Below are positions 41,483 through 61,457 of a stretch of 64,000 nt of DNA, in pieces. This DNA comes from Balanoglossus misakiensis (taxonomy: Eukaryota; Hemichordata): the NCBI GenBank assembly GCA_040954595.2, contig CM082582.2, positions 8,432,001 through 8,496,000 of the forward strand, in the 5' to 3' direction. Both the position numbers and the translations under genes were made by a program. Below the pieces are notes generated by a model that searched no databases, had not been told where the DNA came from, and saw only the letters and a list, made by a program, of their open reading frames with translations. Numbering within the stretch: the first letter of the stretch is position 1; each line of letters begins with the position of its first letter.

Positions 41483-41488
41483 AATAAA
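41483..41488 (+). terminator. Polyadenylation signal of the ECI2 copy
   Basis: AATAAA 118 bases after the stop codon. The opposing signal for the AHCY-like gene (TTTATT, 41659-41664) lies about 170 bases further right, so the two convergent genes end very close together. Confidence 0.65.
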
Positions 41489-41658
41489 GGACCATGACCT
41501 CAATAACATAAAGCTTATACAATGTCATTTTAAAATCGCCAATTTTTGACTAATGTCATGTGTGTATTCAGATGGAACATTTTGTATACCGACAGTGACG
41601 TTTCCATGAATGTTTAGAAATATAACACTATTCTCATAAAACCCAACTTGCCTACCAA

Positions 41659-41664
41659 TTTATT
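41659..41664 (-). terminator. Polyadenylation signal of the AHCY-like copy
   Basis: AATAAA on the minus strand about 320 bases beyond the stop codon at 41986, in the short spacer that separates this gene from the convergent ECI2 copy. Confidence 0.5.
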
Positions 41665-41985
41665 CTCTACAAGACTATGCTGAACCTCGTCCACAGTACA
41701 CATAATAACCAAATACTTATTCACATGCCCTGTTATTTTAGTTTAATATGATCAATTGCTGGAATCGTAATTTAACTAAATGAAAACTGAAGAGTCCTTG
41801 CCATATATATTATTTCAGAGCAACTGATGGCCTCTGTTATAGGACTAATTGACAACAAGTTCACTCAGATATCCATACATATTCTTATTATCTTAGAGGT
41901 ATATGAAGAGGAAAAAAATGTAAACCGTGAACTTCATGTGGTCATGCATTCGTACTGTTTACAGGACTCTAGAACTTGGTCTCGT

Positions 41986-45402
<3,417 letters not shown>

Positions 45403-45461
45403 TTCAGTATGGTCACCTGTGCTCTGAAGTGTCTAAAGCTGTCGCACCTAACCACCCAATA

Positions 45462-45469
45462 CTTTTATA
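45462..45469 (-). promoter_or_regulatory. TATA box of the AHCY-like gene
   Basis: TATAAAAG on the minus strand, 60 bases upstream of the start codon at 45402. The spacing fits a short leader. The sister AHCY gene has a TATA element at nearly the same distance. Confidence 0.55.
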
Positions 45470-45974
45470 TGCAGTTACTTTCCATAAATTTGCATACTGC
45501 TATTGGCTATTTCGAGAATTTTGATTGATACATCTCTGATTTGGCATTACAACGTTTAAGCCCAAAACTACATCATTTTGGACATATTCGGTGTCTTCAG
45601 GTGAAAATACCCACACGGAAGTCTATGCATGACCGCATTTGGTCTGATAAGCTCAAAAAGCCATGTAATCCTTGGTGAAAGAGTTTGATGAAAATGTACT
45701 CAACAGATTCATATCCCAAGGTAAAAATAACTAGAGTCACAGATGCAGAAATCAATAAACAATCACAGGTGGTAAACATGAATTTTCACAGCTGCAAAGA
45801 CAAGTCTCCTCTTTCACCAAGCTGTGCTGTTCTCGTTCTGCCCCTATCGTTTTTCATCAGGGTCAGCAGGCTTTTCAAATACTGTCAGCTGTGAGTGAAT
45901 TGTAAAGGCGTCTTATTTGGGATAAAAGTTGGAGAAAAAGAAAACTGTATACAAACTGTTACAATTCAAAGATC

Positions 45975-45980
45975 TTTATT
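45975..45980 (-). terminator. AHCY polyadenylation signal
   Basis: AATAAA on the minus strand about 450 bases beyond the AHCY stop codon at 46432. Confidence 0.5.
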
Positions 45981-46431
45981 GAATTTTTTTACACAAAGAA
46001 AAAAAATCAATTTTGATGATCCCCTTAGACAGTTTCGGTTGTTCAGTGTGAACTATAAACATAGACACCCCCACCATATCCTTAGCCCCTGCACAATCAG
46101 ATGCGGACACCCAGTCTGGTCAAGTGTAGTAGTTACGGTTTCAAAGAGGTTCTTTCAATTCTGGCGAGCTTGTTTGGGAGGTGTTCAGGAGTTTAAATAC
46201 TTCAAGCAGTAAATATTCAGCTTCTGAATAAAATGAAATTTAGGAGCACATATCTAGATCAGCCATTTCAGTTGAAAAAAAGCCAAGGTAGATTTCACAG
46301 AAACTGGGGCCACATATTGTATGGAAAGAAGAAGCAAGACATTTAAGTTAGTGTGACTGGTGTTATCTGATGAAAACAAGATGAATCCCAAAAGATTTTC
46401 CCCCACTTGTGCGCGTTTCACACGGATCTTC

Positions 46432-50407
<3,976 letters not shown>

Positions 50408-50477
50408 GGTGGCTGTGTAGGTGTTCACACTCTGTCTGTCTGTATCGAAAGAGGTTGCATGTGGCCATTCAACGGGT

Positions 50478-50484
50478 TATATAT
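50478..50484 (-). promoter_or_regulatory. TATA box of AHCY
   Basis: TATATAA on the minus strand about 71 bases upstream of the AHCY start codon. Position and orientation suit a core promoter. Confidence 0.5.
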
Positions 50485-50759
50485 GTGCCGGGTAGTTTAC
50501 ATAAAATTTGCATTTTGCTTTATAGTCTTCTTCTATTGGTCAGCGGAATCCTATACGATTTCATTAATAATAGCAGTGATGTACGTATAATTTCATGCGG
50601 TCGGGTACACACATGAGAAGCAAGAAATATAATATTCCTTGGTAATTCTAGTCTGCCAACTTTTATAAAACGGCTGATGCCAGAATAAATAGCCAAAATG
50701 GTACTGCTTAGCCTGAGCGACAGACATTTTAATTGGCCTTGATTCCGCCTGCGACGCAA

Positions 50760-50882
50760 TACTCAGCCAATGAAACGAACTTTAACATGATGTGATGACT
50801 TCACCATCACATGACCTTTTCATCACGGCCATTTTGGATGAAAATCAGGTCTGGAGTCTCCGAAAAATTATATCAATAGAAA
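50760..50882 (+). promoter_or_regulatory. ATP6V0D1 proximal promoter with an M-box
   Basis: Upstream of the V-ATPase gene there is a CCAAT box near 50767 and TCACATGA at 50807-50814, the M-box/E-box form bound by MITF/TFEB-family factors. A minus-strand AAAATGGCC, resembling a YY1 site, follows near 50828. V-ATPase genes are known TFEB-family targets in vertebrates; the link here is inferred from sequence and position only. Confidence 0.4.
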
Positions 50883-53808
50883 ATGTCGTTGGCGGAGCTT
50901 TATTTCAACGTGGACAACGGGTATTTGGAAGGATTAGTTAGGGGTTTTAAAGGTGGTATCCTCACACAGACAGATTACCTAAATTTAATCCAATGTGAGA
51001 CGCTAGAAGGTAAGTTATTTTCCGAAACCCTGTGATCAATGATAAACCCAGTAATGCATGTCTGTACAAAGGTACTACCAGCATAACATGATAGAGATGA
51101 TGTTATAAATCCAATCGAACAAGACCCAGTGGTGTTCTGAACAAAGATATATTCAGTTTACGTTGTATACCATCGATTTGGATCATAACCAGAATAAAGA
51201 TTATGTGAACAAGTACATCTGCATAAAAGATTGAAGGCCATATAAGAACAAGCCGAATCATGTCGATTGCATATACAATTTGGATCCTTATATTTTCGCC
51301 CAAATGCGAGACAATTATTATATAACATTCAAATATATATTGGACTTTTATAAAAACGTCTCAGCATTCTCTGATAACAGTGACTGCTGACAGATTTGGT
51401 GTATACATAGACCCTTTCTCTAGGGTCTATGGTGTATATTGTTAATAAATATTTCTGACAAAATCTGATGTTACTCTGCTTGTCATACTTAATATTGGCT
51501 ATTTTCACTTTTACAGATTTAAAACTGCATCTTGCAAGCACTGACTATGGTCATTTCCTTGCAAACGAGCCATCACCACTAACAGTGTCAGTCATTGATG
51601 ACAAGCTGAAGGAGAAACTGGTTGTTGAATTCCAACATATCAGGAATCATGCATATGAACCTCTTTCCACATTCCTTGATTTCATAACGTAAGTTTCAGA
51701 CTCAACCCTTTCACCCCCCCCCCCCCCCCCCACCAGTTCCCTCAGTACGGGGAGGGGGGGGGGGGTAATGAATGATAATGAGTCTGTTTGTCGATATATG
51801 CAGGCGGTGAAATACCCTCACCTTTGATCATGTTCACATCCTGCATATGTATGGGTGATTAACCTGCAGTTTCAACATCAAATGAGGCATGGTGGCTTAG
51901 ACAGTCAAACCTGTCTATAACTGCCAGTCAAGGGACTTCCCGAAACTACTTTATATAGAGTTAGAAAGGTGACCGGTCAGGTACCAGTAAGGAAATTGCA
52001 CAGGGGCTGTAACAAAGTGGTCACTATAGACAAGTTTCCACGATATACAGAGATGGCCACCAGCACAGGTTTGACTGTACTTGTGCCTTTGTTCACTTTC
52101 CCTGTACACAAGTACCCTGTGACTTCGATTTGGAAAGAGATGTTTGAAACCAGTAGATTTTACATGTACCATTGTCAGTGCTCCATCATAACTTAGACCT
52201 TCCGTTTATCACCAATAAACAGGTACAGCTACATGATTGACAATATAATTCTGCTAATCACGGGAACTCTACATCAGCGTGCAATATCCGAATTGATCCC
52301 CAAGTGTCACCCTCTGGGAAGTTTTGAGCAAATGGAAGCTGTCAACATTGCAGCCACTCCAGCTGAGCTCTACAATGCTATCCTGGTAGACACCCCTCTT
52401 GGTGAGTGTTTCAGGTTCTGAATTACACCCAAACATGGCTGGAGATACAGACCGCTGATATCAAAATTTCATGTTGCACTATACGTCTGTATCACCTTGC
52501 CTTGATTGATTCATAGTTTTCTCTCTGTTCCACAGCCCCATTCTTCCAAGACTGCATTTCAGAACAGGATCTCGACGAGATGAACATTGAGATCATCAGA
52601 AATACGCTGTACAAGGCCTACTTGGAGGGATTCTATAAGTTCTGCAAAGGGTTGGGTGGTGCTACGGCCGACGTCATGTGTGAGGTGCTTGCTGTAAGTA
52701 TCAAGGCCTGAAAGCATACAGTTCTGTTTCTAACCCGTTGAATCATTGCAATATAACAAAAAATGCTGAAAAAATCTGATATTTTTTAATGTTGTCTTAC
52801 TTGATTATTTTTTTTCAGTTTGAAGCAGATCGTAGAGCCATCATCATCACCATTAATTCCTTTGGCACTGAACTGACCAAAGACGACAGAGCCAAGCTAT
52901 ACCCAAGATGTGGTAAACTCTACCCTGATGGCTTGGCAGGTTTGGCCCGAGCAGATGATTATGACCAAGTCAGAGCTATCGCTGACTACTATGCGGTAAG
53001 ATGCAACGTTCATATGTTTTCTCATAACCCAAAGTAGTCTGGTGTTTTAAGAATAGCAGGTAGCAATGGGCAGTTGCTGAGATAGACAGGGTTTACTATG
53101 AGAGAAAACGAAATGACATTTCACTAAAATACACTGCAGATACTCCATTGGTGTATTTATAAATTTTTTTGAGAGAAGTGTCTATTCAATTTATTGCATT
53201 GATTTCTAAATTCGTTTATGAACTGTTGTGAAAGATGCATATGTATGAGACATTGTCGGACACACAATGTGATGTTTCTTGTTTTATTTTTGACAGGAAT
53301 ACAGACAGCTGTTTGAGGGTGCAGGCAACAACCCTGGCGATAAAACCCTGGAAGACAAATTCTTTGAACATGAGGTGAGTGGTGTGGTAATCACAGGAAA
53401 TGCCTGGAATTAGACTTTGGATAGACATGTTTTGTCACACACAACTCATTGTGCGAAAGAACAATTACCAGATGAATTAGATTACAGTGAGTTGTTGAAA
53501 CAATAGGTGTTCCAGCTATTCCTTCCTTTTGCCAGCTATTGGGCTATACAAGTAATTCTACTTTCACAAAGCTAGTTGAAGTCACTGTCTTTCTATATAC
53601 CACAGACAATTAAACATTGCTTCCTGTTTGTTGTCTTCTCCAGGTGAAACTCAACGTGTATGCCTTCCTGCAGCAGTTCCACTTTGGGATCTTCTACGCC
53701 TGGGTCAAACTGAAAGAGCAGGAATGCCGGAATGTTGTGTGGATCGCTGAGTGCATCGCGCAGGGCCAGAGGGGCAAAATCGATAGTTACATACAGATTC
53801 TAGAATAA
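50883..53808 (+). CDS. ATP6V0D1: V-type proton ATPase subunit d
   Basis: Subunit d caps the membrane rotor ring of the vacuolar H+-ATPase and links it to the central stalk, on lysosomes, endosomes and other acidic compartments. Exons: 50883-51009, 51517-51688, 52223-52401, 52536-52693, 52819-52995, 53297-53374, 53644-53808; frame is kept and the product is 351 residues, the same length as human. It starts [21 protein letters not shown]. Family blocks include [54 protein letters not shown] and the C-terminal VWIAECIAQ. It has no membrane segment, as expected. Vertebrate d1/d2 identity cannot be assigned before their duplication; d1 is used as the default name. Confidence 0.97.
51714..51765. 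repeat. C18 / G12 complementary homopolymers in ATP6V0D1 intron 2
   Basis: A run of 18 C (51714-51731) is followed about 17 bases later by GGGG and then a run of 12 G (51754-51765). The two runs are complementary and could fold back, or form i-motif/G-quadruplex structures. Run lengths may be affected by sequencing error. Confidence 0.85.
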
Positions 53809-55917
53809 CCCATGATATCTGTTCTCCCCCGTTTTCTATCTTCGGTGGTCTCACTGAGCGCAGTGGACAATTAGGGTCAATCCAATACAGACAGTCATGT
53901 AGGGGTAGTATTGTGTTTGCCCAGTGAGTTTTTTATCATCCATGACAGGATACTGGTATTTAGAGCGATGTCAGTGAAAGAAAGAAAATGTAAAATAGTG
54001 TTGTCTATGCATATATAGTTTGTGTGTTTAAACCATAGAGTCCATGACATGACGTGTCATAGCATGAAATGACCAGAATAATGATGATATACCCCCTGAT
54101 ATTGTCTGAATTAAAATGAATATTCAACACAGGAAACTGTGTAGCATATGCTGCTATGTGTTATTCAAACCTCTCAATCATGAAAGAAATTATTTTAAGC
54201 TTAGAAAAGCGACGTGTAAATGATGATTTCCTGGTCATTAGAAGAGTGTTGCATTTTTGAAGTAGCTCAAACTCTGTGATCTGTTTATGTGATGTGTAGT
54301 AGATGAAGCCATTCGGATCTTGGACAGCATCTAATTCCTTCTTTTTAGTAAATTAACTATTGTCTTGTGAAATAGGGAATGTCAACTCAAAATGTGAGTT
54401 CCTTTTCTGTTGGAAAGATAAAAAAGAGTCGAAAAATTTGACAAAGGAATAGCAAGAAACTTTGTGCTGATCGTTTTGTAAATATTATACAGAAATATAT
54501 AAAAGTCATGTTCCCACGTGAATCCTTATTAATATTTGTGTCATGTAAGTTACAGACAGATTGTCTATAATTAATAGATCTTGTAAAGAGAAATAAATGC
54601 AATATACAATGTGAAATTTTGTTGTGATATACTGCCTTTATAGAACACCAACCGCATGCAGGCAAATTGCCAGACGTTATATCTGTAATATATCCTGTAA
54701 AATAATTCTGGTAAAATTAAATCTACATGTTGTGTTTGTTTGATGGGATGTGTTTGCATTCAGTCTAGGGGGGGGGGGAGGATAATTTACATTTTTTGTG
54801 AGCATTATTACAATCTCTTTGTTAGTCATAAACAGTGAATGAACATCAGTTGTTTAAAGATGAAGGTTTTATGTACACGTCTAAGCTTGTCAGTGAGTTC
54901 ATTATATATCTTATTAATTGTGAAGAGGAAGGTGATGACAATGTAATGTTAAACTTAATTCAGCTTACTTCCTGTATTCCGAAAAGTAAAAAGGCACCAT
55001 TATTTTGTTTCATGCTCATTGTATTACTTTGACATGTAAAGGACCAAATCAAATGTACAATATACAGGTGACAGATTCCTGTAGTTCTTACATTGGTATC
55101 AGGAAGTATTTTATGTCATTAGCTGAATCAACGCCTGTGTGTCTTGTCTTGTCTTGTTGGATCCAAGTGGTGTAAGATTCACTGGAACAGTTGTGAATAA
55201 AAATGAAATTGTTTATTCAGATTCTGGAACGTGGTCTGATCACTGGTTGTTTGGATGGAGAATGGTGTCAGTTTTTGAGGAACAGTGGAAACCAGCATAA
55301 GTTTGAAAATTCAGATAAAAATAGTGCATACTGATATATACGACTTACTATGGAAGTTACTATTCTTGAACACACCACCTAGCCACCGGACTAAAATATT
55401 CTACACAAACATGTAGAAAGCAAAGCAGGATTTGAACGCCTGTGGTACTCTCAGTGTGGTACGAAATGAGAACATATAGTAGAGGACTTTGTATATTTAT
55501 TTGTGACAGATCAATTTATTTGGCAATGACAATTTTGTATTTCAGGAAAGAAAGAAAAACTATTCAAGAGTTCCCTCCCATCTCTACACAGTAGCACACA
55601 GACGCCCAGACAGATTAAACGAAAGTATTCACGTATTGGTCGATGGTGGTGTATACAGGCACAACGCTGCGTTTTTTCATTGCGTGCTTTACGCGTCAAA
55701 ATCAAAGTAAGACATATATCTGTTTTAAAATATAAACTATTTATTGAATATCAGGTGGTAAATTCGCTTTTTCAGATAATTGTGCCGAGATACATACAAA
55801 AATATTACGCGCACTTTTAGGGTTTCGCGGACGAGGTGAAAACGAAGCCTAAAACGCATGCGCATTCACCCGTTAGCAACATAGCTGAATGAGAAAGAAG
55901 CCCACTTTGCTGTCAAC
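53809..55917. other. ATP6V0D1 3' UTR and spacer
   Basis: About 2.1 kb between ATP6V0D1 and the roadblock gene. The left part is AT-rich 3' UTR-like DNA with AATAAA at about 54592 and again near 55197; either may be the real signal. A G run lies near 54769-54778. No further exon was seen. Confidence 0.6.
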
Positions 55918-56973
55918 ATGGTGCGTATTATTGCTAAACTAGCCCCCTTTCGTGCCATTTTACCTCTTAAAACTTATCTTAGACCGCTAAGCAAATGTTT
56001 GTTAACTGGAGGTGGTACCGGAATTGGTTGATCACGTAATAATTTGACCGATCGTCTCACCGGTGTTGTCTTGTCCGTATCGATCTCGGACCGGAGGTAG
56101 TAACCGGGCAACTTCAAGCCAAGACCCGCAAACACACCTTATGTTTTGCGTTTTATATAACCATTTGTGCTTCATCTGTTTTCCCACAGGCTGAGATAGA
56201 AGAAACTCTCAAAAGGATCCAATCACACAAAGGTGTAATTGGTATCATCGTAGTTAATTCAGAAGGTGAGAACATTGGTGTTTGTTGATTTGTAAACAAA
56301 CCAGACAAATGTGTTGATGATGCTATGGTAGTGTGTTAAATGATGATGGTGTGAATTTTCGGACGCGAAATGTCAAGAATCAAGAGAGAAGAAAATCAAC
56401 ATCGGATCAGATTCGTACAGAAACTCATCAAGGGCTATATTTAAGGACAATGTTGTAGTGTTAGTATGTTGATCATGATGTATGCCTGTGTCTGATATTG
56501 TCAACACATCACTCAGTTCAGTGATAGTTTGAGAATTTCAGATCTAAATTGTGACACATTTATTATCCTGTAGGAATTCCAATTCGTACGACATTAGATA
56601 ATTCAACAACTGTCCAGTACTCTGGTCTCATCCATCAGTTGGCAGCCAAAGCCAGGAGCACAGTCAGAGATATTGACCCACAGAATGACCTGACATTCCT
56701 GAGAATAAGGTCAAAGAAACATGAAATCATGGTTGCTCCAGGTAGGCTATTGTTTACATTATTTGATTACACGTTGGTCACTATGTGTGTTCTTTAATGT
56801 ATAAATGTATGAATAAAGACAAGGAGAATTGACTTTTCATATTCTTAGTCCACCAGTACCACATTTCATTTGTTTATAGACACTGAGCTAATATGCTAAT
56901 TTTATCCTTTTTTTTTCTTGTTTTTCCAGACAAGGAATATCTCCTGATCGTCATTCAGAATCCAAAGGAATAG
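55918..56973 (+). CDS. DYNLRB1: Dynein light chain roadblock-type
   Basis: A light chain of cytoplasmic dynein that dimerises on the intermediate chains and helps load cargo. Exons: 55918-55920 (only the ATG), 56190-56265, 56574-56741, 56930-56973; 96 residues, the usual length. The sequence [52 protein letters not shown] and [15 protein letters not shown] is typical of the roadblock/LC7 family over its whole length. The coding start depends on splicing of the three-base exon, which has a clean GTGCGT donor. The single invertebrate gene corresponds to vertebrate DYNLRB1 and DYNLRB2. A polyadenylation signal lies at 57278-57283. Confidence 0.96.
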
Positions 56974-57277
56974 ATTGCTGCCAACATCCATCACCATCAA
57001 ACTTTCATTCACCTGTGCAACATACAGAGCATTACTCATTCAGTAAAATAGTTATCAATCAATTCGGTTTATGTATATACATAATTATTGTTCCAGGACG
57101 TAACAAATGATCAGAATTTATTTGCTTCAAGTTTTTCTGATGTTTTAAAATCTGGTGATTTTTGCCTTCACAACAAAAGCTATCTGTATTTAAGTATTTT
57201 AGTTGGCGTTTGTACCTTAAGGCTTAACTGCATGTGTAAATGTCAGACGTTTTTCAGTTTCATTCTTCTCTTTTGTC

Positions 57278-57283
57278 AATAAA
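57278..57283 (+). terminator. Roadblock gene polyadenylation signal AATAAA
   Basis: Canonical AATAAA about 305 bases after the stop codon, followed by T- and GT-rich DNA. Confidence 0.7.
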
Positions 57284-57802
57284 GATGACTGTTCTTTACT
57301 TGTATGCATTGCGTGTTTACCTTGGATGAGATTTATGGCATTTCTTGATTCAGATCTAGCAAGTGGTCTTCCTCTATAATATTAAAAATACCAGGATTGG
57401 TCTGTTGAGCATCAAACTAACAGGGCCGTGATGTGAACTGCAGGACTGCTAGTGGATTTTCTAACCATCTGTGATTGCAATTTAAGCTGGGTTAAATGGT
57501 GTCATGACAAAACTCTGGCTTTATGCAGTTAACACCAAGCACTTTGAAACGTCAAAGACACAAATTCCTATGCAGTGGTTACATTTGTTAAATGATCTAC
57601 ACATAAATGTGTATGTTTTAAGTTACACATAATTTACATTTATACATTCTTTTTTATCTGGATAAAGGTGAAATTATTATCAATCATTTAAAAAAATATG
57701 TTTTCACACCTCACCAATTATAGTCTCGCTTTCTGTTTCGATATTTCACCTCCGAGCTCCGTGTTCGTTTCTGTGTGCACATTTCATGTCCACCTGACCG
57801 AA

Positions 57803-57810
57803 TCACGTGA
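57803..57810. promoter_or_regulatory. CLEAR-like E-box upstream of the Rab-like gene
   Basis: AATCACGTGACC contains TCACGTGA, nine of ten bases of the TFEB CLEAR consensus GTCACGTGAC, about 350 bases upstream of the Rab-like start codon in a CpG-richer stretch (57750-58100). Function is inferred from motif and position. Confidence 0.35.
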
Positions 57811-58157
57811 CCACTGTGCACAGCGCAGCGACCGCAGTGGCCGATCAGTGAAGTTGACTGTATCACATCGTGTGTTGGAAAAACAACATTGCTCTCTGAG
57901 AATCGGAGATGTTCAGCAAAGTGGTCAGTAAATGAAGACTTTGGGATTGTAAAACTAGCACGAGAAACCGTTGGAACGCGACGACGACGTCGGACAAACA
58001 GCGATCTGCATGTGAAATCGCATACAGCTGGAGCTGTACGTGTTCGACATAGGACTTGTACTGAACGTACAGTGAGGCGGTATATCGTCTGATCTATTGA
58101 ATTTCCGTTGAAGGAAACCGAGAGCATACATGATCCCTTGAAGTGTTTGATTGTGAA

Positions 58158-59904
58158 ATGTCGTTTGAGTCAGACCACCCGGTTTCTACCGAGCCGGTGA
58201 AAAACAACGATAAAATCTTGCGTACCCACAAAGTGATCCTTTTAGGCGATGCTGGGGCTGGGAAGACGAGTCTGTTCCGGCGATACATGGGCCTCAGTTT
58301 CCCGAGGACCCCAGAAACGACCTTGTCGACGCGTCCAAGCTTTCCTCGACACTTTCAAGATTGCAATGGACAACCGATTGAGGTATGAATGGATCGGTAT
58401 TATTTTCTATTTACATTACGATCCTGGTACTTAGTAAACCCTGCTCAGGCTGGATCAAGACCTTGTTTTCAAACATTTGATTTATGAGGCCAAACAACAC
58501 ATGTACATACATTTGATACTGTTGTGATTTATATGCTAGGTAACATATCAAAATGTAAAAAAGTCTGACTTGAATTATGAAAGGATTAAACCTTGGTAGT
58601 AGAATTTCTTAAAGAATCTATTTTTGGAAAGGGTGTTTTATGCACACAGCTTCAGAGGTGATCAAGCTGGCCATCTTGACAGGACTGTTGCTTAGCAACA
58701 AGAACAGGATACATGAAATATGAGCATACATGTATTACACAATGGGTTTCATAATTATCTCGGTTTTATATGTACTTGTTTTAAAAACATCTCGAGAATG
58801 TGTCTGTGTTATGTTTTGATAATTCTGGTATACCATTCAGGGTCAACAAGTCAGTACTATTTTCCATACATAACCATGGCATGTTTTAAAACATCAAACA
58901 AATTGTTGTTCTCAATATTATCAAAGAAATCCACAGAGGGGGGGGGGGGTGCTGCCTCATTGACATATAATCTAAAATGTCACAGTTGTGATTTGGCTAA
59001 ATGTTCAGGATATCAGTCAAAATGTGCTTAGAATAACAATCATCTACATGAAAATGCTCGGTATAAGTCAGCATCTGCATGAGGAATCACATAGCCTACA
59101 GAAGTGGTTTTAATGCTAACATACTGTACAAATTGGATCACATGTGTGGGTTAACCCCCAGGTCAATCGGCGGGGTCAGCTGGGGTCACCAGCTGATAGG
59201 ATTTCACGTAACATACATAGCTAGTGTAACTTAAGCAGTACATAGTGTGTAGATAACCTTTCTCCGACAGGACCAATTACTGCAATCCCCAGGGCCATGA
59301 CGACCACTTCATAAACTGTTCTGGTGACAGAAATGTTCATGTGTCACATTTCTGAATTTTATCCGAGGAGACATTATACAGGTAGTTTGCTGAACGCAGA
59401 AAAGCAAATATTAATCTTTTCATGCAATATTTACAGGTTGATATATGGGACACCGCCGGTGCTGAAAGAATGCGATCGCTGACCGAGAATTACTTCAGAC
59501 AGACGTCGGCCGCACTCATGGTCTACGACGTGACCAGTTACGAGAGCTTCGACACCATCGTCTCCTACTGGTCCGAGAGCATCATCAGCCGGGAGCCGCT
59601 GGCCAAGCTGTTCCTGATCGGAAACAAAATAGACTTGATCCGCGAGAACGAGGACACCGAGACCCTCACCCAGGCCGAGAAGTTCATGGAGACACAGAAC
59701 ATCAAAATCATCAAACATTTCAAAGTCTCGGCGAAGACCGACGAGGGGGTGGAAATGATGTTCCACCAGATTGCGCAATGTCTGGACCAGAGGGAGGACA
59801 TCAAAAAGACCAGAAGCACCATTAAGATATCGGAGTCGGACTGCGATAATCCGCCGAAGACGTTTGATATTATGTCGTGGCTGAAAAGCAAATGTCAGCT
59901 ATGA
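58158..59904 (+). CDS. Atypical Rab-like small GTPase
   Basis: A Ras-superfamily GTPase closest in layout to Rab proteins, which control vesicle traffic. Two exons, 58158-58382 and 59437-59904, join in phase 0 to give 230 residues. Visible motifs: G1 GDAGAGKTS (about residues 30-38), a switch I segment without the usual TIGVDF, G3 WDTAGAERM, G4 NKID and G5 SAK. The Gln that normally follows DTAG, needed for GTP hydrolysis in Rabs, is Ala. The C terminus is KCQL then stop without a tail: the one Cys is third from the end, which fits none of the CC, CXC or CAAX prenylation patterns. The first ATG follows an in-frame GTG region and has no better upstream start. Exon 2 is notably GC-richer than neighbouring genes. 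I cannot place it in a named Rab subfamily. Confidence 0.85.
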
Positions 59905-61457
59905 TGTAAACGGGGGAGGACACAGTACTGAAATACGAGAGTTGATTGAGGAGGTCCGAGTTTTACTAGCATGGGTTGCTCCAAGTCTAGTTTTCTATGG
60001 TAAACAAGGACCTCTATAGAGGCGAACAAGGGGAAAGGGTTAACTCTGTGGTCTCCAAGCCAAGCTCAGAACTTTTCAACCAACGCTTGTAGGACCTAGT
60101 CGACCTAGTGACTGATCATTGTAATAATTTAGTCATGAATAGTGCCTTCCCACTGTTGCCAAGCAACATGAATATGTTGTAGATTTGACAACTCATTAAT
60201 TTAGGATATCGTCCATGTTTCAGTTAAAAGTGGGTAGTGCAATGCAAAAGTCTGATTAGGATTCAAATTTGGTGCCCAGTCAGGTTGTGTACATAAAGAT
60301 TGAAAGTCAAGCCAGCATTGCTCAGTTCAGATGAAATTCAAAAATTGCTTAGCTCTTCTTCAATGTGGCACAAGATTTCTTTGATGTCATATTATGTGTA
60401 TAACTTATAAGATCAAAATTCCAATCAATTTTTGTGGGTTTAGAATTAGCAAGTCGAGTTGGAGTGCTTGCTTCCAGTCTTAACACTCTTGCTGTGTGTC
60501 TGTCACAAAGCACGCCTTTACATTGTGTGATAATATTTAAAATTGCAAAGTGTAAATTGCTTCTATATTTCAGATTGCAAAGCATACATTTACTAAAAAT
60601 GGGCATGGCCTCGACACTAGTAAGGGTAAATAATGTCTGTATGTCCAATAAAAGTCCAATAAAAGTGTCAAAACTGTTTAGTTTTCGCTCCTACTATTGT
60701 CTTTCGAAATAATGGCCAAGTTATCGAGTGGTTTTTGGTTTTATTTGTCCTGTATATTTTTGCTCAGTCTTAGTTTTAAATCAAAGTTTATTCACATTCT
60801 GATTTTCATCTGTATGGTTCGCAGTAGTGGTTAATTGTAAAAGGGTCTCCTTGTTCACTGCCCCCTACTGTTAGACTTGGTTCAAGTCAGTCAATTAAAA
60901 ATAAAGTTGTTCGCAACAGCTTGGGTAACTTGTTATTATTTCATGCAAAACTGCTTCTGCATCTCCATAGGAATAACATTTCTGTTGCCAGAAGAATTAT
61001 TGGGAAAACAAATGTAATTTGGCACGTTTCAGTTAGTAATTTCGAATGAACTTCAGGTCCCTTCTCAAGCTGAAAATGAGCTTTCCTGAACACAATTTTA
61101 CCAGGGTGATGCCATAGCGCCACCAGTCATGGTATTAGTAAATTACCAAACTTTTGTTTGTGGTACTGTACTATAATAATAGCGCCACCACGAGGTCACT
61201 GTGTAGTGTCCGCCCATTTAAAGTTTCTGCCCCATATACGTAGCATTCTTCGGGATGCCTGCTATAAGTACATCAGTATAAGTATAGCGTCAAGCTATTT
61301 TCCTGCTTTCCTACTTCACTTGATTAATACTATCTTGTTTAGCTGCAGATCTGCACGTGACCCTGATACAGTTTCCAAGGTCAGGCACTCTGGCAGGCAC
61401 TGCTCAGATATGACGACAGTGCCAGCCAGCGGTGAACAGGGAACCAGACGCGACGGA
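59905..61457. other. Convergent spacer, 3' UTRs
   Basis: Spacer between the 3' ends of the Rab-like gene and the CoA-ligase gene. AATAAA elements occur at about 60647 and at 60900-60905, either of which could end the Rab-like transcript. No coding exon was recognised. Confidence 0.55.

Noticed and set aside
59431-59891. Long minus-strand frames opposite Rab-like exon 2
   Set aside because: They mirror the GC-rich coding exon; the plus strand carries intact G3, G4 and G5 motifs.
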